Part shown: in pieces, positions 1 to 6,343 of the stretch
Layout of the letters: every line of letters starts with the position of its first letter
Numbering within the stretch: position 1 is the stretch's first letter
Assembly (NCBI GenBank): GCA_002432565.1
Contig: DJFP01000227.1
Location: 1-7,681, forward strand
DNA from: Flavobacteriales bacterium UBA5869
Lineage (GTDB): Bacteria > Bacteroidota > Bacteroidia > Flavobacteriales_D > Crocinitomicaceae
Length of the DNA stretch: 7,681 bases
Direction: 5' to 3'
Program-made: the position numbers and the translations under genes
The notes under the pieces: generated by a model
What the model saw: the letters and a program-made list of their open reading frames with translations, nothing else
Told to the model about the DNA's origin: nothing
The model's database searches: none

Positions 1-104
1 CCGGGGTGAAAGGTTTAGTTTTCGAAGGAAAAATCTTCGCTGTGTATCAAAAATTGTGCCTTGAACATCTGTTTTTTTTAAAATGCTGATTGAGCCGAAA
101 CGAT

Positions 105-112
105 TATTTTTG
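105..112 (+). promoter_or_regulatory. Bacteroidetes-type -7 promoter box for the T9SS cargo gene
   Basis: TATTTTTG fits the Bacteroidetes -7 consensus TAnnTTTG exactly and ends only four bases before the ATG at 117. With the usual spacing the transcript would start within a base or two of the start codon, so the mRNA may be leaderless or nearly so. I see no TTTG at the expected -33 distance; the sequence there is A-rich after a run of eight T. The box is a clear match, and the promoter role is inferred. Confidence 0.5.
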
Positions 113-116
113 CGGT

Positions 117-1166
117 ATGAAACTTTCCTTGTTACCCATTCTATTTCTATTTACTCTTCCTTTATTCAGCCAATACCAATTTCTAATTAATGATCGCCAG
201 GGTTATTTGTATACGTACGACCCTGATTCTTGTACTACTTCTTATGTAGGTCTTGTAGGTGGTATGTACGATATCGCCATTTGCCCCAACGGAGAAATCT
301 ACTCCAATAATTTCTCGGTCATCTATCACTTTAATCAGGTGAGTCTGCAAAACACGCAAATAACCGACATCTTCCCATCCGGGATAAACGCCTTATTAGC
401 ACTGGATAACGATTACTTGTTAACGTTTTCAGAATCCAGTTTGTACCGGGTGAGCATACAGGATGGCAGCAACATAGTTATCGGAACGATGCCGGGATCT
501 ACCTCGGCAGGAGACCTCGTTTACCTCAACGGTTATTTTTACCTGACTTCGGAAACAAATGAATTATGGCGTTTCCGATTAAGCGAGGATTACTCTACCT
601 TACTGGAATACTCGGTCGTAGGAATTTTAGACAGTCCATTTCAGCGTATGTATGGCGTTATGAAAACCGGGGCCTTCATTAAGGGAACGGGAGGATGTAA
701 TCCTGTTGAAGACATAGATAACCAGCGTCTTATCGGGTTTGAAGACCGGAATTCCTATGAAATCGATGTTAATACCGCACATTGCACCCTGATCTGTGAA
801 GACCTTCCGATAGACAGCATCAACGGAGCTGCATCCATCACAACACAAGAAAATATTTCACCCGTTCCACCTGCTCCGATTGGCTTAAACGTTGAGCTTC
901 CCAATATTTTCACCCCCAACAACGACGGAATCAATGACTTTTTCCAACCTACATCCTTTTCAGTAATAGATTTGTTTGAGATAACCATCTTCAACCGCTG
1001 GGGAAACGTGGTTTACTCCAGTGACAACAGCCTTGCCGGTTGGGACGGAACTACCGCCAACGGGGAGAAGGCTATTGAAGGCGTCTACTTTTACAGGTGT
1101 CGCTATATCAGGCATTGCCCGGACGAAGAAAAGGAACAGCAGGGATATCTGGAATTGGTCCGGTAA
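117..1166 (+). CDS. Secreted protein with T9SS type B (gliding motility-associated) C-terminal sorting domain
   Basis: The 349-residue product starts with a signal peptide: MK, a hydrophobic stretch of Leu, Pro and Phe, then LFSQ near residue 19. I chose the ATG at 117 over the upstream in-frame TTG at 90 because the signal peptide begins there and a -7 box sits just in front. Residues about 20-235 contain repeated short strands with Y/F-hydrophobic-D/N turns (LINDRQGYLYTYD, DIAICPNGEIY), which suggest a beta-propeller-like fold, though I cannot name the family. Residues about 261-349 form the sorting domain: IFTPNNDGINDFF, then FNRWGNVVY, GWDG, G-YFY and a final QQGYLELVR. In Bacteroidetes this domain directs export through the type IX system to the surface or medium. 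It is more GC-rich than the following genes (31 of 60 bases at 481-540) and is probably unrelated to them. The ligand or function of the body is unknown. Confidence 0.93.
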   Translation: MKLSLLPILFLFTLPLFSQYQFLINDRQGYLYTYDPDSCTTSYVGLVGGMYDIAICPNGEIYSNNFSVIYHFNQVSLQNTQITDIFPSGINALLALDNDYLLTFSESSLYRVSIQDGSNIVIGTMPGSTSAGDLVYLNGYFYLTSETNELWRFRLSEDYSTLLEYSVVGILDSPFQRMYGVMKTGAFIKGTGGCNPVEDIDNQRLIGFEDRNSYEIDVNTAHCTLICEDLPIDSINGAASITTQENISPVPPAPIGLNVELPNIFTPNNDGINDFFQPTSFSVIDLFEITIFNRWGNVVYSSDNSLAGWDGTTANGEKAIEGVYFYRCRYIRHCPDEEKEQQGYLELVR

Positions 1167-1220
1167 AACGAATATTTATCGTGGCGCATAGGAATTTATC
1201 AAAGGGGGAGTGTTGTGAGG

Positions 1221-1243
1221 TTCTGGAAATTCTAATTCCAGAA
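1221..1243. repeat. Perfect 8-bp inverted repeat (hairpin) after the T9SS gene
   Basis: TTCTGGAA (1221-1228) and TTCCAGAA (1236-1243) are exact reverse complements around a 7-base spacer. No T-run follows, so it is not a textbook intrinsic terminator. It lies 54 bases after the stop of the upstream gene and could be an RNA 3' end structure or a protein-binding site. Confidence 0.55.
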
Positions 1244-1280
1244 TGTGGAAAACCACATTTATGAATCGTCGAAAATGTGG
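1242..1280. repeat. Three-armed inverted repeat with competing hairpins
   Basis: AATGTGG (1242-1248) pairs with CCACATT (1253-1259) across AAAA. The same central arm, CCACATTT (1253-1260), also pairs perfectly with AAATGTGG (1273-1280) across 12 bases. The two hairpins exclude each other because they share the middle arm. The first overlaps the end of the preceding inverted repeat by two bases. This could be a switchable RNA structure, a dyad operator with a duplicated half-site, or a remnant of a mobile-element end. The sequence alone does not decide. Confidence 0.5.
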
Positions 1281-1346
1281 TAAATACTGAAAATGATAGT
1301 GAATCGATCAGATTTCAACTAAAAAGAATTGTGGGTTGAAGGGGAA

Positions 1347-1379
1347 TTTGCATGTTTGGGGAACTAATTGTTACTCTTG
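1347..1379 (+). promoter_or_regulatory. Candidate Bacteroidetes promoter for the TPR-KAP-AbiC block
   Basis: TTTG at 1347-1350 is followed after 21 bases by TACTCTTG at 1372-1379. The second box matches TAnnTTTG except for one C at the fifth position. The spacing fits the known Bacteroidetes -33/-7 arrangement. Transcription would begin at about 1382-1383, on the preferred ATG itself, so the message would be leaderless. The next three genes follow with gaps of 46-65 bases and no other promoter that I can see, so this site may drive them all. Confidence 0.45.
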
Positions 1380-1381
1380 CG

Positions 1382-3043
1382 ATGAAAAAGCATCTTTTAT
1401 TGCCTTTCTTTTTAATTTCCACAATTGGATTATCTGCGGATAATACCTTAAATATTGAAGATCAACTTAAAATACAAAGAGTTGAATTACAGATTGAACA
1501 ATTGAAAGAGCAACGTTCTGATTTAAAGAAGGATATTGAAGAAAGAGACAATGAGCAGCAAAAACAATTCGATCATTTAAAAGATGAGTTAAGTTACCAC
1601 CGAGATTTTATAGATACTTGGTTAGCGGTTTTAGGAATTCTTATCTCATTTTTCGGAGTAGTTATTCCAATATTGGGGATTTTTGTTGGAAGAAAACTTT
1701 ACAACGACATTAAAAATCAAAAGGAAGAAACGGAACGAGAACTTCAGATATTCATTGAAAAAGAAACCAAAGCCTTCAATAATTTTAAAGAATCACAGCG
1801 ACAGGAACTAACTGAGTTATTGATTGAATCAAAGTCGCGATATAATGAAATTACGGAGATTAAATCTCAAGCTGAAAAACAATTTCCCATTAAAAGCATT
1901 AAGGATGCTGATTTTCAATCTATTGAACAAGAAGAGCTTGATGACATTAAAACAATTCATTCTATCAATCAAATGTTTAGCTCATTAAGAAAAAATAATT
2001 ATGATGAAACTATAGAACTTGGGGAAAAATTATTAGATTCAAAAGTTTCCATCAATGATCGCTATCATATCTATTTCATGCTATCAAACGCTTTTAATAG
2101 TTTAAAAAATTATTCTAAGGCCAAAGACTATATTAATAAAGCAATAGACATCCGTGACAGTGACTATAAAGCATGGACTAATTTAGGATTAATCCTCTCA
2201 AAACAAAATGCGCAAAAAGATGCAATTAAAGCATTCCAGAAGGCTCGAGAACTAAATCCAAGAGATCCAAATCCAATAGCAAATGAAGCATTGAGCTATT
2301 TTGAACTTAACGAATTCAAAAAATCTTTAGCTGTGATTGAAGATGCTCTTAAAATACAGCCTGACAATGTTGAATTCAATTTAATTAAAGCAAACAGTTT
2401 ATTTAAACTTCCTTTTGTAAATGATGCTATTGATCTTCTAAACAGCCTGAGCGAAAAGCATCCAGACGATTTTAGAATTTACCGTCAAATTTCATCTTAT
2501 TATTATCACATTAAATTGTATGACAAGTCTATTGAGGCTCTTGAAAAAGCGATTGAGAAAAACCCTGATGATGCAGAATTATATGCTTTACTCGGTGCGG
2601 CTCATTCTTCAAATAAGAATTTCAAATTGGCTTATGATGCATTTTTTAAAGCGTCTGATATACAAGTTTTGGATAAAGACGTTTCTTTTGAAAATCTATT
2701 GAATCTAGCTGAATCAATTTTATTAAACAATATGTACCACGAATACGGAACAATTTGGAAAAAAATTGAAGCTTTTGATAAAAATTTAAAAAATAACCAT
2801 TTAGGTTTTTATTATGTAAAAGCATTATCAGAACTACTAATTGATTCCCGAGATTATAAAGACTGTCTAAATGATTTTAGTAAAAAATTCAGAATCAATG
2901 AGTTTTCATACTTATGGAATATCTCTGACACTGAACAATTTCTTTCCAGCGAAATATCTAAAGAAATAGATATTGAAAAGAGAATCGGCATATCTTTATT
3001 TGTTGCAGGTGTTAAGTCATTACTTCATAGCAATGATAATTAA
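1382..3043 (+). CDS. Membrane-anchored coiled-coil and TPR-repeat protein
   Basis: The product is 553 residues from the ATG at 1382. I prefer this to the in-frame ATG at 1352 because it opens directly on a signal-like segment (MKKHLLLPFFLISTIGLSA, residues 1-19) and lies just behind a -7 box. Residues about 25-72 are charged and heptad-rich, a likely coiled coil. Residues about 80-103 are a strongly hydrophobic transmembrane segment. Residues about 107-180 form a second coiled coil. From about 193 to 435 helical repeats recur every 33-34 residues, with starts near 261, 295, 328, 361 and 395 and TPR hallmarks such as KAWTNLG, A-KAFQKA, LNP and NPDDAELYALLG. The last 120 residues are helical and not recognised. 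If the signal segment is cleaved or exported, the first coil is periplasmic and the TPRs are cytoplasmic. TPRs bind proteins, so a scaffold or sensor for the next-door NTPase is plausible, but that is inference. Confidence 0.88.
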   Translation: MKKHLLLPFFLISTIGLSADNTLNIEDQLKIQRVELQIEQLKEQRSDLKKDIEERDNEQQKQFDHLKDELSYHRDFIDTWLAVLGILISFFGVVIPILGIFVGRKLYNDIKNQKEETERELQIFIEKETKAFNNFKESQRQELTELLIESKSRYNEITEIKSQAEKQFPIKSIKDADFQSIEQEELDDIKTIHSINQMFSSLRKNNYDETIELGEKLLDSKVSINDRYHIYFMLSNAFNSLKNYSKAKDYINKAIDIRDSDYKAWTNLGLILSKQNAQKDAIKAFQKARELNPRDPNPIANEALSYFELNEFKKSLAVIEDALKIQPDNVEFNLIKANSLFKLPFVNDAIDLLNSLSEKHPDDFRIYRQISSYYYHIKLYDKSIEALEKAIEKNPDDAELYALLGAAHSSNKNFKLAYDAFFKASDIQVLDKDVSFENLLNLAESILLNNMYHEYGTIWKKIEAFDKNLKNNHLGFYYVKALSELLIDSRDYKDCLNDFSKKFRINEFSYLWNISDTEQFLSSEISKEIDIEKRIGISLFVAGVKSLLHSNDN

Positions 3044-3089
3044 TGATTATTCAAAAAACAACATCCTAACTCCTTAAGCCAGTAAACAA

Positions 3090-4787
3090 ATGAATTACAA
3101 ATTTTTTTTAGAAACATTAGAAAGATACCTGAAATCTATAAAGATTGGTAATCAATATGGATCTTATTTGTTCGCAAATGAACCCGACTTTTCTTACGGT
3201 TCTCCAATCGGAGGTTGGGATGCATCTAAATATAAGGGTTTTCGATTTATTCATGTTAGTAGAGATTATGACTTTATTGTTAGACCGATACAAGAACATG
3301 GTTATTTGGTTATTGAATCTGTTTCAAGTCAGAGCCAACTTGCGAACGTTGACTTGAGCAAGCAATCTAAATATAATGTTCAAGGTAATCAAGGATCTTT
3401 GATAGAGGATTATACCATGACTGTTGGGCTTGGTAGAAGACGTGTTAACGAAGTCAAAAGTGAATTTAAAAAACTTGGTTTCAATCAAGAAGGTATCATA
3501 ACACAATTCAATACCAAGAATATCGATTTCTCAACTCTTTTGATAGAGATTTTCAAGTGGGCTGAAATACGTCAAGAAGTTAAGTACGAAATACAGAAGA
3601 AAATTCAAAGTAAAAAAAACGATCACCCCAAGGAGACTGTATCAGAAGCTAACTTGGAAAATCAAGACCCTATAGGTGTTCTAGGCAAAGGCTTTACATA
3701 TAGAGACAAAAAAGACATTGAACCTACATTAGGAGTAAAATCAATTGCTGAAAAATTAGCTATTCAAATCAAAAAATTAAAAGACGAAGAAGGCCAGGTT
3801 ATTGGCATTTTTGGACGTTGGGGAAGAGGAAAAACATTTTTGATTAGAGAGTTTGTCAAAAACCTTGGATACGACTATGATAATCAACATCAAACCTACA
3901 GATCATCAGATGACTTTTTTATAGTCAAAATACATGCTTGGAAGTATAAAGAAGAAAATGCCTTTTGGGCATATTTATACGAAAGTATAGCGGATGAATA
4001 TTATAACTCAACTCGATTTAAAATAATCTCTAAACCAGCTAAAATTCTAAAATTGAACATTTATCGGTTAGGATGGATTAAATTTATCTGGTTACTTATT
4101 CCTGCTCTTCTAAGCTTAGGTTGGTGGTTATTACCTACCGAAAATAAAAGCTCTTTTTTGGGTTGGTTAATCAATTCAGACTTAAAATGGGATAACCTTT
4201 CAAACGTATATAAGAGCATTTTAGTTCTGACTCCTATTTCACTAAGCACTTATTTATTTGCTAAAAATGTTACTCCTAATGTCTCCAAGTTATTTACCAC
4301 AATTTCAAAAAAACATCATTTTAAAAATGAACTGGGTTTTCAGGCAAAGGTCCAAGACGAATTAAAAACCTTACTTCAGACCTGGATTTCAAAAAAAGAT
4401 TCGGATAAGCGCGTTCTAATAATTGTTGATGATTTAGACAGATGTGATTTAAAGAATATTTTACCAATCGCTGACGCATTAAGAATAATTTTGGAGGATG
4501 CGGAAATTATTGGAAGAACCATTGTTATCACGTTAGTAGATGAGAATATATTAATGAATGCCATATCGAAAAAATATGAAAATCTTGGAGAGGATTCTAA
4601 TAACATCAGAGCAAAAGAATATATGGATAAACTTTTTCTAACAGGAGTAAAGCTTCCTGATCTAATCGATACAGAAAAGAAGAATATTCTTGATGCACTT
4701 ACTGAGGGACACATATATGAAATATCTAGAAACGAAAAAGTTCATTCAGATCCAAAATCTCCTATTCTTGACAACAACGTAAACTAG
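3090..4787 (+). CDS. KAP-family transmembrane P-loop NTPase, C-terminus cut by in-frame TAG
   Basis: The 565-residue product starts 46 bases after the TPR gene. Residues 1 to about 190 are an N-terminal region I do not recognise, ending in a charged linker. The KAP domain begins near 205 (FTYRDKKDIEP). It has a Walker A motif GRWGRGKT at 242-249, the family's HAWKYKEENAFWAYL segment, two transmembrane helices at about 330-348 and 376-391 lying between Walker A and B, and the hallmark Walker B VLIIVDDLDRCD at 442-453. KAP NTPases have this inserted membrane hairpin and are proposed to work at the inner face of the membrane. F-plasmid PifA, which excludes phage T7, has been placed in this family. 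Translation stops at TAG 4785-4787, before the usual C-terminal helical region, which follows in the same frame. As annotated, the protein is probably incomplete. No Shine-Dalgarno motif is visible. Confidence 0.9.
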   Translation: MNYKFFLETLERYLKSIKIGNQYGSYLFANEPDFSYGSPIGGWDASKYKGFRFIHVSRDYDFIVRPIQEHGYLVIESVSSQSQLANVDLSKQSKYNVQGNQGSLIEDYTMTVGLGRRRVNEVKSEFKKLGFNQEGIITQFNTKNIDFSTLLIEIFKWAEIRQEVKYEIQKKIQSKKNDHPKETVSEANLENQDPIGVLGKGFTYRDKKDIEPTLGVKSIAEKLAIQIKKLKDEEGQVIGIFGRWGRGKTFLIREFVKNLGYDYDNQHQTYRSSDDFFIVKIHAWKYKEENAFWAYLYESIADEYYNSTRFKIISKPAKILKLNIYRLGWIKFIWLLIPALLSLGWWLLPTENKSSFLGWLINSDLKWDNLSNVYKSILVLTPISLSTYLFAKNVTPNVSKLFTTISKKHHFKNELGFQAKVQDELKTLLQTWISKKDSDKRVLIIVDDLDRCDLKNILPIADALRIILEDAEIIGRTIVITLVDENILMNAISKKYENLGEDSNNIRAKEYMDKLFLTGVKLPDLIDTEKKNILDALTEGHIYEISRNEKVHSDPKSPILDNNVN

Positions 4788-4874
4788 GATATAAAAAGTG
4801 ATTTTAATTGGGGGCACTTAAACTCTAGTGAAAAACTTCAAGATTTCAACAATCAGAATAATTCACTCATTTCA

Positions 4875-5201
4875 ATGTACGAGAAAGAGCTATTGGATAA
4901 ATATATTTTGAAATTGGATAATCCATCTCCAAGACAAATTAAAATTTTCTATTACAGATATTTGCTTTTAAAACTCTTAGAACAAAGTGTTGAGTTTAGT
5001 TTAATAGAATCACTTGGCGAGGAATACTTTTATGAATTAGCAATGTATACCTTAGTAGAAAAACAAAAAAACAATCTTTTTAAAATAGTCAGTTCCGAAA
5101 ACAATATGAATGATGACCTTATAAAGATACTCGGGAAATCTGTTGATAATCAAGATCTTTATAAACTTTCCATTATCCTTGAAATGGTGGTGCCTTATTA
5201 A
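4875..5201 (+). CDS. C-terminal fragment of the KAP NTPase
   Basis: This 108-residue open frame lies in the same reading frame as the KAP gene upstream, 87 bases beyond its TAG. It starts at the first ATG after the stop. Residues about 13-35 (LDNPSPRQIKIFYYRYLLL) resemble the NPR-x-hydrophobic-K-x-F motif of the helical region after the NTPase core in KAP proteins. The product ends in LEMVVPY. I see no domain that would make it an independent protein and no clear ribosome-binding site, so I read it as the detached end of the upstream gene. It could still be made by internal initiation and complement the larger fragment in trans. Confidence 0.6.
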   Translation: MYEKELLDKYILKLDNPSPRQIKIFYYRYLLLKLLEQSVEFSLIESLGEEYFYELAMYTLVEKQKNNLFKIVSSENNMNDDLIKILGKSVDNQDLYKLSIILEMVVPY

Positions 5202-5221
5202 TTGAAAAACTAAATAACCTC

Positions 5222-5257
5222 TTAAAACACCCTGAATTATTAAAACACCTCTAATTA
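5222..5257. repeat. Tandem 18-bp direct repeat before the AbiC-like gene
   Basis: TTAAAACACCCTGAATTA (5222-5239) is followed at once by TTAAAACACCTCTAATTA (5240-5257). The first ten bases and the last five match, 15 of 18 in all. The pair ends nine bases before the GTG start of the next gene. Read in the frame beginning at 5183 it encodes LLKHPE then LLKHL and a TAA, so it may be a coding remnant. Its position also allows an operator or translation-control role. Confidence 0.6.
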
Positions 5258-5266
5258 TCATTCATA

Positions 5267-6328
5267 GTGAAACAACATTATCTATTAGTAATATCCTTAA
5301 TTATTCTCGCTGTATCCGTCTACACATTTTATGTTACACGAAAATCTGTAGACATTTTGAAGAATAAATCAACCAAAACAGAAGATAATAGACCAACTAT
5401 TACCATTCTAATATTATTAATCTTAGTCGCTATTCTCGTTATACCATGGCTTTATACTTCCACTTTTCTTGGCGAGAATTACAAAGGAGAAGACGGCACG
5501 GGACAAATCGGTGATACAATAGGCGGTATTACTTCTCCTTTTTTAAATGGACTATCCATTGTATTAGTATACTTAGCTTTGAAAGCTCAGATTGATGCGA
5601 ACAAACAAGTACAGCAACAATTTGAAAAACAAGAGATTGAAAGCCGATTCTTCGAGCTAGTAAAGTTACACCGCGAAAATGTAGGTGAGATTGGCATCGG
5701 AAATGATTTCGGAAAAAAGATCTTCGTAATGTTAATCAGAGAGTTCCGGTTAATTCATAAGTTGGTAATTGATGTAGCATTTGAACAAGGGATTGTATTA
5801 TCTAAAAATCAGGAATTCCAGATTTCCTATAATGTTCTTTTCTTTGGTATTGGAGAAAATTCCTCAAGGCAACTCAAACAATCCCTTTCTAAATTCGATA
5901 ACGAGAATATCTTCTTCGAGAAACTTGAAATCGTTCTTAACAATGAAATAATTAAAGAAAAAGAGAAACAAAAAGAGAAAAGAGTCTTTAAATATATCCC
6001 ATTTAGGGGGCATCAATCTAGACTAGGACATTACTACAGACATCTTTATCAAACCGTAACTTTTATAGACAAACAAAAAATAAGTATTGAACAGAAATAT
6101 GATTTCGTAAAGATTTTAAGAGCTCAGTTAACGACACATGAGCAAGCACTCTTATTTATCAATTCTCAAACTTCTATGGGAAAAAAATGGTATTTAAGTA
6201 AGAATGAGAATCTATTGAAAACATACAAAATGGTCAAAAATATTCCTTTAGACTTTTTTGATAAGAATACAGAGATCGATTTGACCAAATATTTTGATAA
6301 CGGGTATTTTGAATATCAAACTTACTAA
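5267..6328 (+). CDS. putAbiC-like putative phage abortive infection membrane protein
   Basis: The 353-residue product uses a GTG start. The first transmembrane helix begins at residue 5, the next Met is far downstream, and an in-frame TAA lies 12 bases before the GTG, so little choice remains. Hydrophobic helices lie at about 5-24 and 44-63, with a third likely at about 91-107 inside GGITSPFLNGLSIVLVYLAL. A helix with AQIDANKQVQQQFEKQE follows, then a soluble domain with FFELVKLHRENV. The strongest signature is GHQSRLGHYYRHLYQTV at 248-264, then KILRAQLTTHEQALLF and a YKMVKNIPLDFF tail. I recall this pattern from the putative phage abortive infection family (putAbiC, related to lactococcal AbiC). 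Such proteins are thought to halt phage growth at a cost to the cell, by a mechanism I do not know. It probably shares a transcript with the KAP gene and, 15 bases on, the nuclease gene. Confidence 0.85.
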   Translation: MKQHYLLVISLIILAVSVYTFYVTRKSVDILKNKSTKTEDNRPTITILILLILVAILVIPWLYTSTFLGENYKGEDGTGQIGDTIGGITSPFLNGLSIVLVYLALKAQIDANKQVQQQFEKQEIESRFFELVKLHRENVGEIGIGNDFGKKIFVMLIREFRLIHKLVIDVAFEQGIVLSKNQEFQISYNVLFFGIGENSSRQLKQSLSKFDNENIFFEKLEIVLNNEIIKEKEKQKEKRVFKYIPFRGHQSRLGHYYRHLYQTVTFIDKQKISIEQKYDFVKILRAQLTTHEQALLFINSQTSMGKKWYLSKNENLLKTYKMVKNIPLDFFDKNTEIDLTKYFDNGYFEYQTY

Positions 6329-6343
6329 TCAACAATCACTTGT

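Larger units (their letters stand above)
3090..5201 (+). pseudogene. Reconstructed full-length KAP NTPase gene interrupted by one amber codon
   Basis: If the TAG at 4785-4787 is skipped, one frame runs from 3090 to the TAA at 5199-5201, 704 codons including the TAG and the final stop. The stretch between the TAG and the next ATG (4788-4874) has no stop and reads as ordinary hydrophilic protein (DIKSDFNWGHL, SSEKLQDFNN). It leads into a segment with the KAP-type C-terminal motif NPSPRQIKIFYYRYLLLK. The simplest explanation is a recent nonsense mutation; a sequencing error or programmed readthrough is also possible. General reassignment of TAG is unlikely, because no other gene here has an in-frame TAG and the other complete genes end in TAA. 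Confidence 0.7.

Noticed and set aside
15..68. Minus-strand micro-ORF of 17 residues
   Set aside because: It is too short, with no ribosome-binding site or partner to support it.
3..89. Open frame of 28 codons at the window start, ending TGA at 87-89, possible end of an upstream gene
   Set aside because: It is short, cut by the window edge and shows no recognisable motif; the base composition gives no support either way.
627..994. Minus-strand open frames inside the T9SS cargo gene
   Set aside because: They lie fully inside a well-supported + strand gene and their translations show no domain.
1221..1260. Intrinsic terminator for the T9SS gene
   Set aside because: The stems are present, but they are not GC-rich and no T-run follows on the + strand.
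4376..4714. 112-residue minus-strand open frame opposite the KAP Walker B region
   Set aside because: It is the antisense shadow of a conserved domain; its hydrophobic look follows from the complementary codons.
3090..5201. Alternative genetic code with TAG as a sense codon
   Set aside because: Only one in-frame TAG occurs among all the genes here, so a single mutation or readthrough site explains it better.
6335..6342. Possible -7 box (ATCACTTG) before the PD-(D/E)XK gene
   Set aside because: It differs from TAnnTTTG at three of six fixed positions, so co-transcription from upstream is simpler.
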